Assembly: GCA_937941555.1 (NCBI GenBank)
Contig: CALDHJ010000031.1
Span: forward strand, 1 to 10,308
DNA length: 10,308 bases
Source: an uncultured Granulosicoccaceae bacterium
GTDB lineage: Bacteria > Pseudomonadota > Gammaproteobacteria > CALCKW01
Reading direction: 5' to 3'
In this document: positions 1-7,543 of the stretch, one piece after another
Layout of the letters: each line of letters begins with the position of its first letter
How positions within the stretch are numbered: position 1 is the first letter of the stretch
Program-made: the position numbers and the translations under genes
Notes under the pieces: generated by a model
Databases searched by the model: none
What the model was told of the DNA's origin: nothing
What the model saw: the letters and a program-made list of their open reading frames with translations, nothing else

Positions 1-1802
1 CGCAGCAGGGCGAGCAGATCGCGCGCCTCCGGGCTCTGCCCCACGCTCTCAGGTGATCGCACGGCGCTACCAACCCCCCGTTCGGCAAGGGCGCTGCGCA
101 CCGATTCGGCTTCGGCGTGGGTCCGCACCAGGACGGCGATATCTGCCGCACGCAAGGGAACATCCGCAAGCGACGCCTCGCCGTCACCGAGCAACCAGAC
201 CACCCGCCGCGCACAGGCCAACGCGAGTGCCGCCCGGGACTCACCAATGGCGGGCCACTTGTCCCCCACGCCGCCAACGAGCTCGAATTGCAACGGGGGT
301 GCAGCCACGTTGGCCAGCTGCAACGCAGAGACATCCGCCCGCCCGGCCGCGCTCACGGCCTGGTACTGGATGTCGACGTCGCCAAACGGTGCGCTGCTGT
401 CCGCATAGAGTGTGTTGATGGCGTTGATCAGCCGCGTTGCCGATCGCCAGTTCACGGTCAGATGGTGTTGCCCATCGGTGTTCTCGCGGGCACGCAGATA
501 GACATCGATGTCGGCGCCGCGAAAACGGTATATCGATTGTTTGGGGTCGCCAATCAGGTAGAGCGCCCCGAAGGCGTCACTCTCTTCACGCGGGTACAGT
601 CGATCGAAAATGCCGTTCTGGATGCGATCGGTATCCTGAAATTCATCAATCAGGGCAAAGGGGTACCGCGCGCGCAGCGTTGCGGCCAGGGCGGCACCCG
701 ACTCGCCGTGCAGCGCGCGGTGCACGTGGGTCAGCAGATCATCGAAGGTGCGCTCGCGCGCGCTGCGCTTGCGCCGCAACACGTCGCCGGCAATCGCCGT
801 CTGCGCGTCGTGTTGTAGGCGCATGAGCCACAGTTGCTGTGCCCGCGCGACCGCCTGACACAGAGTATCGATGTCATCACCAAGCGGGTGTTGTGGCGGC
901 TCGTGCTTGCGCAAGGCTGCACTGCTGACCTGCGCGTTGCCGAGCAGCGCGAGATTGCGATCCAGCGCGCGAGGCGGCTCGCCCGCGTCCACAACCTGCG
1001 CTGCCACCTGCTGCGCCGCATCGAGGTTTCCATCTGTGTAACGGTCTTTGGCGCTGCTGATGCGTTTGGCCGCGGCGGCTTCGCGCAAGGTCTCAAGCCA
1101 GCTGTCGCCGCTGCGCAACCACGCCGTGCAGAATGCCGAGTAGGCCGTCTCACAGGCCTCTCTGGCGGCGGCGACATCGGCGTCGCCAACTTCCGGGACA
1201 ATCCGCGCATCCGGGTCGGTCAGGACGCGTCCCAACCGCGCTGCGAGCGCCGCCGGACTGCGCCACGCGGCGGGAATCGACTCGACTTCCGCGCGCGCCA
1301 TGGGGGTGATCGATTGCCGCCACCAGGCCTCGGTTGCGAGTCGCACAGTCGCGACGTCATCGGCTTGCAGGGCGGCGTCGAACAGCTCACCGCTCTCGAA
1401 CGCGAGTTCGCGCAGTACGCGTTCGCAGAAACCGTGGATAGTGAAGATCGCCGCCTGATCCATGCATTGGTAGGCAAGCTCGAGTCGCGCACGCGTCTCG
1501 GCTCGCTCCGCGTGCGGCGCGAGGATCGCGTCGAGGCTCGGGTCGGGATCGGCTGTGCCGTCGAGCACATCGAGCGCCTTCTTGACGCGATCGCGGATGC
1601 GCGCACGCAATTCCTCAGTCGCGGCATTGGTGAAGGTCACGACCAACACCTGCTCCACCGTGCACGGCGTGTCGTCTCTTGGATCGATCAGCAACCGCAA
1701 GACAAGGTTGGCGAGTGTGAAGGTCTTTCCGGTACCGGCGCTCGCCTCGATCAGGTGGACACCGCTCAGCGGTAGGGTTGCCGCATCGAGTGGCGCGCTC
1801 AC
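1..1802 (-). CDS. recB: RecBCD enzyme subunit RecB, N-terminal ~600 residues (runs off left edge)
   Basis: This is the helicase-nuclease subunit of RecBCD (exonuclease V), the cytoplasmic enzyme that unwinds and trims double-strand DNA ends and loads RecA. I translated the frame from a GTG at 1802 to the window edge without meeting a stop. It shows the UvrD/Rep-type SF1A helicase motifs in order: Walker A EASAGTGKTFTL (residues 19-30, catalytic K26), motif Ia VTFTNAAT (55-62), TIHGFC (121-126), Walker B LIDEFQDTD (D386, E387), motif III GDPKQSIYRFRGAD (from 418) and NWRS (451-454). E. coli RecB has about 1180 residues, so roughly half is present; the later helicase motifs and the C-terminal nuclease domain lie outside the window. 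The GTG overlaps the recC stop by 4 nt and has a good ribosome binding site, which fixes the start. The identification is firm. Confidence 0.96.
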   Translation of the reverse strand, partial: MSAPLDAATLPLSGVHLIEASAGTGKTFTLANLVLRLLIDPRDDTPCTVEQVLVVTFTNAATEELRARIRDRVKKALDVLDGTADPDPSLDAILAPHAERAETRARLELAYQCMDQAAIFTIHGFCERVLRELAFESGELFDAALQADDVATVRLATEAWWRQSITPMARAEVESIPAAWRSPAALAARLGRVLTDPDARIVPEVGDADVAAAREACETAYSAFCTAWLRSGDSWLETLREAAAAKRISSAKDRYTDGNLDAAQQVAAQVVDAGEPPRALDRNLALLGNAQVSSAALRKHEPPQHPLGDDIDTLCQAVARAQQLWLMRLQHDAQTAIAGDVLRRKRSARERTFDDLLTHVHRALHGESGAALAATLRARYPFALIDEFQDTDRIQNGIFDRLYPREESDAFGALYLIGDPKQSIYRFRGADIDVYLRARENTDGQHHLTVNWRSATRLINAINTLYADSSAPFGDVDIQYQAVSAAGRADVSALQLANVAAPPLQFELVGGVGDKWPAIGESRAALALACARRVVWLLGDGEASLADVPLRAADIAVLVRTHAEAESVRSALAERGVGSAVRSPESVGQSPEARDLLALL

Positions 1803-4800
1803 GATGTCACCTCGACACCTGCGAGCAATCGCGTTGCCCAGTGATGTACGTCATCTCGCTCGAGGACCTGATCACGGTCGGGATAGAGCATCGCGATCGC
1901 TTCGTTTGTCGACTCCCCGGGCGGCGCGAACCGACCGCTGCCGGCCCACACCGTGTCCGCCTTGCCCTTCAACACCTTCGCCAATACCGGGCTGGTGTCG
2001 GCAAAAAACGGCAGGGCTGCACTGTGTCCCTGCACCCAGCCCTCGACCCACGGCAGCAGCCGCTCGCGGGCCGTGTCGGCGTCGATCGTGTTCAGGGTCA
2101 TCGCTTTGTCGAGCCCGACGAACACGGACTGTCCGGTTACCAGCCCGGACGCAGCGCCCACGAGGTGGGCGAGCACTAATGCAGTGAGATCGCGCCCTTT
2201 GGCCCGTGTCGCACGGGCATGCAATACACCCGACTCGCCATCCGGCCACTGCACTCGCCGCGTGAGCTGACCGGTGAGTTGCCCGGGTTGCAGATCGAGG
2301 GCAATCTCGGCGACGTCCAGCGTCTGCGCCCCCAGGGACGCGATGCGTTCGGCGACGGTACGCGCTTCGGCATTAACCACATCAAAAGCGATCTCACCCG
2401 CCACGCCGTGCGGCAACACGCCAGCGCGCTGCAGATGGGTGTAGCGCGCATGGTCGTCGTGGTCGCTTGCGTGGCTGTGGCTCGCGATCAAGGCGTCGCG
2501 CAATCCGTAGCGGGCCAGCGCATCAAGTTCGAAGGGTTCGGCATCCTCGGGCTCGGGCTCTTCGCCCCACAAAGCCAGCCCCAGCACTCGCGTGCAGTAC
2601 CAGGCCGAGGGATTGCGCCAGAACCTCGCGAGCTCGGCGAACGGGATGCCCCCTTTCTCGGTTATCGGCTGGCCTGTCTCGCACAGTGACGCAGCCGGTG
2701 GCACGGTGTCGGGCGGTTCCCACTCACTCGCATAGGATTGCAAGTCCGGAGAAACTACGGAATACAGGCGGTGAGAGAAGGGTTGCAGCGGGTGCAGAAC
2801 GACGCGAGCCGCCACACTGCGATGGCGCTGGGCGAGGTAGTCACGGAATTCTGCAAGCAACACGGAGGGTTCACGCGCGGCGTTGTCACTCGGGTTGCGA
2901 TAGAGCCACGACAGATAGAGCGCGTCGCGCGCAGAGAGGATCGCCTCGAGAAACAGGTAGCGATCATCATCGCGCACCGAGCGGTCGCCCTGCTCCGGGT
3001 ATCGGGCAATCAGATCGAATCCGAAGCCGGGTCGCTGGCGCGGAAAATCCCCGTCGTTGAGGCCGAGCAGGCAGACGACGCGAAAGGGAACGGAGCGCAA
3101 TGGCACCATCGAGCTGAAGGTTACCCGCCCGGTCAGGTAACGGTGGTTCTTCTGCGTCGCACTGGCCAGGGTGTCGGTGAGCATTTCCCGAAAGCTCGCG
3201 TGGCTCACCGCTGCGACATGGCCGGCACGTTCCGCGTCGGATTCGAGGCCGGCGATCAACTCGCGCAATTGCGCCAGCGCATCGGCCTCGTTGTCGTCGG
3301 GCAGCAGCACCCGGTCGATCAGCACGTTGATCGCATCGACCCAGGCGCGCACCGGCCGCGGCGATGTCAGCTGCTGTTTGAGGTCATTGAGCGCCTGCAA
3401 AAACACCAACACGCGGCTGAGCGCGTCGAATTGTTCGCTCTCGACATGGGGCCACGGCAGGCACTCACCGACCGCTTCGGCATCGAGCGGCATCGCACGG
3501 CCAAGCAAGACGCGGCGCAAGCCGAAATCCCAACTGTGGGCGGCCGCCTCGGGCGCTTCGAACAGCCCTGCAGCCTCTCCGCTCAGGGTGCGCCGAATGC
3601 CGGTTTCGCTCAGCCACAACCGCAGAGTTGCGAGGGTCGAGTCATCGAATCCGAAGCGACGCGCAACAGTGGGTTCAGCCGCTAGCGACAAAACCTGCGA
3701 CGCCTCGAATTCGAAGCCCGGCAGGTCGATCAGGCGCTGCACCAGCGCCACAACCGACGCCGCGTGCGACAATGATTGGTCGGCCACCGACCAGGGTATG
3801 CGCCGGTTTTGGCCGGTTTCTTCACCGTCTGCAAATGCACCCACGCTGCCGAACACGGCCTCGATAACGGGCGCATAGGCATTGATGTCAGGCACCATCA
3901 CCAATACATCGGCGGGCTCGAGTGTGTCGTCGCTGTTGAACCGGCCCACCAGGTGATCGTGCAGGGCTTGTAATTCACGCAGCACACTGTAGCTGCCGTG
4001 AATCTGGATACTCGTGTCCTCCACGGCCTCCCCGTCTGCCGAGTTATCGCCCACAGCATCGAAGGGTGACAAGAGATCACGCTGCACGGTCGCGAGCAAA
4101 CTCGCGCTCTCGGACGGCAGGTAGAACTGCTCGTCGTGTACCCAATCGCTGCGCTCACCCAGCAATTGCAGCAGTGTCCGGCCACTTCCCCCGAGCGACG
4201 CGAGCAAGGGGTTACCGTTCTCGTCATCGGCAAGCGGCTCGGCGGCACCGCCGAGCTTGAGTCGCTCACGCGCGGCCCGGCGCATGTCCACAAGATCGGC
4301 CCAGTAGTCGACCGCCGGGTTCAGAAAATACAGCGACACCCGCTCGTGCTCAGGCACCTTGTCACGGCCAAGCTTGGCAAGGCGCACCAACACATCCAGC
4401 GTACTCGGGGGCAAGAGCCCGACGTTAAAGACGTGCAGGTGTTCCGGCAGCCGGTCTGTGCGCAAATCGCCGCGATCCGCCGCCTCGCAGAAGCGCCGCC
4501 AGAGAGTCGCGCGGTGCGGCTCGCGCACGTCGGCGGTCAAAGCGCGCCAGAGGGCCGGCTGCCAGGCTTGTGTTTGTGCGTCTGGCGGCAAGGTGTCATT
4601 GCCCCGCTCCCAATCGAGCAGCCGCTGCGGTCGGTAGACGAGGTACTGATCGAATACGTCGGCGATGCGCGACGCAAGCTGCACACGTTTGGTGTCGGCG
4701 AGCTCGGCGTCGTCTGCTTGCAGGTAGTGGCGCAGCGGTTGCCAGAGGCTGTCGGATTCGTGCTCGAGCTCGGCCAACAACCCCATGAGCCGCAGCTGCA

Positions 4801-5071
4801 GAACCCGCTTGTCGAACTGTGACTGTTCGGGAACATCATCGAGGCAATCGCGGTATAGCTGCCAGACAAATGTCGCCGGCAGGTGGTATTCGATGTTGGC
4901 AGCGATCGACTCGCGGTCGGCGATCTGCAGATTGAGCCACCGCCCGATACCCGGATTGGCAACCAGCACGGTTTCCGGCGCGATCGGGTCAGACAGCGGC
5001 TGGGCCTCACGCAGCGTACACAGCAGGACGAACAGCGCTTCGAGGCGGTTGCTGTGGTAAACGTGAAGCAT
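1799..5071 (-). CDS. recC: RecBCD enzyme subunit RecC
   Basis: RecC is the chi-recognising, strand-splitting subunit of RecBCD. The 1090-residue product is close to E. coli RecC (1122). It begins MLHVYHSNRLEAL, like the E. coli MLRVYHSNRL start, which is why I chose the ATG at 5071 over an in-frame GTG at 5107. Other family landmarks are IAANIEYHLPATFVW (about 56-70), FDQYLVYRP (about 140-148), a SVPFRVVCLLGLNDGDFPRQ block (from about 660) and RDDDRYLFLEAILSA (about 700). RecC has dead helicase-like and nuclease-like folds, and as expected I see no Walker A motif. Three positions that contact chi in E. coli (Q38, T40, Q44) are A38, P40 and R44 here. A His/Asp-rich stretch (ASHSHASDHDDHARYTH) lies in the C-terminal part. 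The gene overlaps recB by 4 nt. No strong Shine-Dalgarno sequence precedes the ATG. Confidence 0.96.
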   Translation of the reverse strand: MLHVYHSNRLEALFVLLCTLREAQPLSDPIAPETVLVANPGIGRWLNLQIADRESIAANIEYHLPATFVWQLYRDCLDDVPEQSQFDKRVLQLRLMGLLAELEHESDSLWQPLRHYLQADDAELADTKRVQLASRIADVFDQYLVYRPQRLLDWERGNDTLPPDAQTQAWQPALWRALTADVREPHRATLWRRFCEAADRGDLRTDRLPEHLHVFNVGLLPPSTLDVLVRLAKLGRDKVPEHERVSLYFLNPAVDYWADLVDMRRAARERLKLGGAAEPLADDENGNPLLASLGGSGRTLLQLLGERSDWVHDEQFYLPSESASLLATVQRDLLSPFDAVGDNSADGEAVEDTSIQIHGSYSVLRELQALHDHLVGRFNSDDTLEPADVLVMVPDINAYAPVIEAVFGSVGAFADGEETGQNRRIPWSVADQSLSHAASVVALVQRLIDLPGFEFEASQVLSLAAEPTVARRFGFDDSTLATLRLWLSETGIRRTLSGEAAGLFEAPEAAAHSWDFGLRRVLLGRAMPLDAEAVGECLPWPHVESEQFDALSRVLVFLQALNDLKQQLTSPRPVRAWVDAINVLIDRVLLPDDNEADALAQLRELIAGLESDAERAGHVAAVSHASFREMLTDTLASATQKNHRYLTGRVTFSSMVPLRSVPFRVVCLLGLNDGDFPRQRPGFGFDLIARYPEQGDRSVRDDDRYLFLEAILSARDALYLSWLYRNPSDNAAREPSVLLAEFRDYLAQRHRSVAARVVLHPLQPFSHRLYSVVSPDLQSYASEWEPPDTVPPAASLCETGQPITEKGGIPFAELARFWRNPSAWYCTRVLGLALWGEEPEPEDAEPFELDALARYGLRDALIASHSHASDHDDHARYTHLQRAGVLPHGVAGEIAFDVVNAEARTVAERIASLGAQTLDVAEIALDLQPGQLTGQLTRRVQWPDGESGVLHARATRAKGRDLTALVLAHLVGAASGLVTGQSVFVGLDKAMTLNTIDADTARERLLPWVEGWVQGHSAALPFFADTSPVLAKVLKGKADTVWAGSGRFAPPGESTNEAIAMLYPDRDQVLERDDVHHWATRLLAGVEVTS
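1808..1813 (-). promoter_or_regulatory. Ribosome binding site for recB, inside recC
   Basis: GAGGTG on the minus strand lies 5 nt upstream of the recB GTG. It is embedded in the last codons of recC (the Glu-Val of its Val-Glu-Val-Thr-Ser end). It supports the GTG start at 1802 and suggests that recB translation is coupled to recC. Confidence 0.65.
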
Positions 5072-5155
5072 GGCGTTCAGGCTGCGGGGATCGCCCCAGA
5101 TTAACACGCGGCCGCATCCACTCCGGGCCTGTAGCGTGTCACTGCCCCGTTTGGT

Positions 5156-6031
5156 TCAGTCGCGCGCGGGCAGGAGCGGGTACACCACCACCGCCATGAC
5201 CACCATCGCAGCGCCCGCCCACTGCACGCCGACCAACAGCTCGCCCAGAACCAGCGCCGCGAGCCACAGCGTAACGACCGGTTCGAGGTTCATCAGGGTC
5301 GCGGCACCGCTCGCGCCGATGTGCTGCACCGCGGCGAACATGGCGACGTAGGCGATGCTGAACCCCACCACGACCACGGCGAGCGTTTGCAGGGCCTGCC
5401 CGGTCACCGGCACCGACAGGCTGTCGGTCGTCAGGACCAGCGTGACCACCAATACCAGCGCTACAACGGCCATGTGCAGCGCCAACAACAGGCTGTTGAG
5501 GTGGGTCAGGTACCGCCCGGTCCAGGCAAAGGACAACCCGACCCCGAGCGCCGCAAGCCCGGCAAACACCAGGCCGATCGGGTCTAGCGCCGCTTGCTCA
5601 CCGCCGAGCGCCAGCAGCAACCCGGCAAACGCGAGCACCATGAGCCCGAGTCGCCGCCAATCTGGCACGCGACGCGCCATGACGGACTCCACCGTGAGGG
5701 TGACGAAGGGAAAGAGATAGAGAATCAGCACCACCAGACTCACCGGCAGACGCCCGAAGGCGAGCACAAGCGATCCACCGCCCACGGCGTAACAGGCACC
5801 CGTGGTCCAGACATTCAGCGCATCTCGCCGTGGCAGCCGCACCGCGCCGCCACGCCAGCGCAACACCAGATAGACCAGCGGCAGAAAGGCGAGATAGCGC
5901 AATAACAACAGCGATTCACCGTTGCCACCATCACGGTAGAACTGCCCGGACCACACGTTGGACACGCTGATGAATACCGCCGCCAGCAGGGCGAGGCCGA
6001 TGCCGGTCAATCGACTGGACAAACGCAACAT
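5156..6031 (-). CDS. EamA/DMT-superfamily transporter (minus strand)
   Basis: This 291-residue protein is an inner-membrane permease of the drug/metabolite transporter superfamily. It has ten predicted membrane segments at roughly 9-28, 41-58, 74-93, 96-115, 127-144, 151-170, 181-201, 214-233, 244-263 and 268-287, the usual arrangement of two tandem five-helix EamA repeats. The second repeat carries the typical ATLMNLEPVVTLWLA stretch, with Glu250 in the helix, followed by a LGE at 262-264. Members export or import amino acids, nucleotides, drugs and other small metabolites; the substrate cannot be read from the sequence. The ATG at 6031 is followed at once by the first helix. Only weak Shine-Dalgarno similarity (GGAA) is present upstream. 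The gene runs toward recC with an 84-nt gap, so it might share a transcript with recCB, but this is not shown. It is divergent from the next transporter gene. Confidence 0.88.
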   Translation of the reverse strand: MLRLSSRLTGIGLALLAAVFISVSNVWSGQFYRDGGNGESLLLLRYLAFLPLVYLVLRWRGGAVRLPRRDALNVWTTGACYAVGGGSLVLAFGRLPVSLVVLILYLFPFVTLTVESVMARRVPDWRRLGLMVLAFAGLLLALGGEQAALDPIGLVFAGLAALGVGLSFAWTGRYLTHLNSLLLALHMAVVALVLVVTLVLTTDSLSVPVTGQALQTLAVVVVGFSIAYVAMFAAVQHIGASGAATLMNLEPVVTLWLAALVLGELLVGVQWAGAAMVVMAVVVYPLLPARD

Positions 6032-6191
6032 CAGGGGTTCCGAGACAGGTGGGCGGACCCGAGTCTACGCTCACTGGTCGCGCAGGCAGAAGCACCACGG
6101 AAGCGGCCGGTCTGCGGCCAGCCACTTCCACAGGCAAGCACGCGCATTCAGCGCTATGCTGCAGGCCCTCGCACCGGAGCCTCCCTTGCGG
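6032..6191. promoter_or_regulatory. Divergent intergenic region between two transporter genes
   Basis: These ~160 nt separate two head-to-head EamA genes and must hold the promoters for both directions if each has its own. I found no convincing -35/-10 pair. There is a TATGCT hexamer on the plus strand at 6155-6160 and a TAGACT on the minus strand at 6062-6067, but neither has a good -35 partner. A short inverted repeat (GGCCG, 5-nt spacer, CGGCC) lies at 6105-6119 and could be chance in DNA this GC-rich. Its regulatory role is inferred from position only. Confidence 0.35.
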
Positions 6192-7133
6192 ATGCCGCCT
6201 TCCACGCCCCAACACCGCCCGCTGTTCGGCGCGCTCTACATCGCGGTCGCGATGCTGTTGTTTGCCTGTCAGGACGTCGTCATCAAGCAGGCGAGCACCG
6301 AACTGCCGGTGTTGCAGTTGTTGGCAGTTCGCACGGCGATGGTCACCTTGATGCTGGTACTCACCGTCAGTGTGATACACCCGGCGGCCTGGCGCGCGGC
6401 AAACCCCTGGCCATTGGTCTTGCGTGGCACCCTCGCCTTCCTCGCCTTCTCGAGTTACTACCTCGCGCTCGCCTTCATCCCGCTGGCCGAAGCTTCAGCG
6501 GTGTACATGTCCGCCCCCTTGTTCGTGACCCTGCTGTCGATACCGCTGCTGGGTGAACGCGTCGGCCGACACCGCGCCCTTGCGGTGTTGCTGGGCTTCG
6601 TCGGCGTGATGATCGTGATCAATCCCGGTGCATCCCTGTTTCGTGTCGAGTCGGCGGTGCCGCTCTTCTCGGCGCTGTGTTACGCGCTGATCCCGATCAT
6701 CACGCGCAAGGCCGGACTGCGCGAACACGCACTGACCATGGCGCTGTACACCACTGTGCCCTATCTCTTCTGGACGCTGCTGGTCGGCGCCTGGGTCACA
6801 TTCTTCACTGAACAAGGGGACCTGTCAGCGGCAACCGGGGTAACGGAAAACCTCACCAGTGCCTGGCAACCGGTGACCCGAGAACAGCTGGTTGCGCTCG
6901 GCATCGCCGCCTTGTTTTTCACCGGCGGATTGCTCAGCATTACCGAGGCATACCGCATCGCGGCAGTCAGTTCGCTCGCGCCCTTTGAATACAGCCACTT
7001 GCTGTGGTCGACCGCGCTGGGCCTGATCGCCTTTGGTGATCTACCCGCCGTGAACACCCTCGTGGGTGGCGTGCTGATCGTTGCCTGCGGCTGTTATGTC
7101 GCCTTTCGCGAACACCAAAACCGGACCCTCTGA
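6192..7133 (+). CDS. EamA/DMT-superfamily transporter (plus strand, first gene of three-gene unit)
   Basis: This is a second ten-helix drug/metabolite superfamily permease, 313 residues from the ATG at 6192. Membrane segments fall at about 11-29, 41-61, 76-95, 104-122, 130-146, 154-170, 181-203, 233-250, 262-281 and 287-305. The first EamA repeat has the classic PLAEASAVYMSAPLFVTLLS stretch (about 97-116) ending in LLGERVG. In the second repeat the usual GE is replaced by GD (282-283). The start is uncertain. The ATG at 6192 leaves a short cytoplasmic tail before helix 1 and has a GGAG 11 nt upstream (6177-6180), while an in-frame ATG at 6156 would add 12 residues and lacks a Shine-Dalgarno. 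The stop overlaps the msrB start (TGATG), which implies one transcript with msrB and the amidase. The substrate is unknown. Confidence 0.87.
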   Translation: MPPSTPQHRPLFGALYIAVAMLLFACQDVVIKQASTELPVLQLLAVRTAMVTLMLVLTVSVIHPAAWRAANPWPLVLRGTLAFLAFSSYYLALAFIPLAEASAVYMSAPLFVTLLSIPLLGERVGRHRALAVLLGFVGVMIVINPGASLFRVESAVPLFSALCYALIPIITRKAGLREHALTMALYTTVPYLFWTLLVGAWVTFFTEQGDLSAATGVTENLTSAWQPVTREQLVALGIAALFFTGGLLSITEAYRIAAVSSLAPFEYSHLLWSTALGLIAFGDLPAVNTLVGGVLIVACGCYVAFREHQNRTL

Positions 7134-7543
7134 TGACCGACAACGACCCCAAGAACCTGAGCGATGCCGACTGGCGCAACACCTTGTCGCCCGAGGCCTA
7201 TACCGTGCTGCGAAAGGAAGGCACCGAAGCCCCGGGCAGCAGCGCCCTGAACAACGAGTACCGCGCAGGGCAATTCGCCTGCGCCGGCTGCGGCACACCA
7301 CTTTTTTCACACGACATGAAATTCGACAGCGGCACGGGCTGGCCGAGCTTTTTCGACGTGATCCCAGGGGCAATCGAGACCAAAACCGACTTCAAGATGA
7401 TCCTGCCCCGCACCGAATACCACTGCGCGAACTGCGGCGGACACCAGGGGCACGTCTTCAAGGACGGACCGGAGCCGACCGGTCTGCGCTACTGCAACAA
7501 CGGCGTCGCACTGCGCTTCGCCCCGGATGAGACCGCAGAATGA
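7133..7543 (+). CDS. msrB: Peptide-methionine (R)-S-oxide reductase MsrB
   Basis: MsrB reduces the R-diastereomer of methionine sulfoxide in proteins, repairing oxidative damage; with no signal peptide, this copy is cytoplasmic. The 136-residue protein is a complete stand-alone SelR domain. It has the two zinc-binding CxxC pairs (C50/C53 and C98/C101), the GWPSF motif (69-73), the HVFKDGPEPTGLRYC block and the catalytic Cys121 in RYCNNG, where most family members read RYC(I/V)NS. Thr68, in SGTGWPSF, occupies the position of the resolving cysteine of E. coli-type enzymes (SGCGWPSF), and no other free cysteine is present. Recycling must therefore proceed without that intramolecular disulfide, as is known for other MsrBs lacking it. 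The ATG overlaps the upstream transporter stop by one base, and the TGA overlaps the amidase ATG by 4 nt. Confidence 0.96.
   Translation: MTDNDPKNLSDADWRNTLSPEAYTVLRKEGTEAPGSSALNNEYRAGQFACAGCGTPLFSHDMKFDSGTGWPSFFDVIPGAIETKTDFKMILPRTEYHCANCGGHQGHVFKDGPEPTGLRYCNNGVALRFAPDETAE

Noticed and set aside
117..1775. Plus-strand open frames of 233 and 313 codons (117-818 and 834-1775)
   Set aside because: Both are antisense to recB, whose helicase motifs are unmistakable in the opposite strand. Their products look like compositional shadows.
2219..4822. Plus-strand open frames of 156, 315 and 228 codons within recC
   Set aside because: They are antisense to continuous, well-aligned RecC coding sequence and show no domain or family motif.
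6105..6119. Inverted repeat GGCCG/CGGCC as an operator in the divergent region
   Set aside because: Five-base GC arms are expected by chance in DNA of this composition, and no regulator gene is nearby.
6155..6160. TATGCT as the -10 box of the three-gene unit
   Set aside because: There is no -35-like hexamer at 16-18 nt spacing, so it is not reported as a promoter.
5958..6191. N-terminal extension of the plus-strand transporter back to the ATG at 5958
   Set aside because: The extension would overlap the divergent transporter gene and adds an Arg-rich stretch unlike any EamA N-terminus. Starts at 6192 or 6156 fit the first membrane helix.
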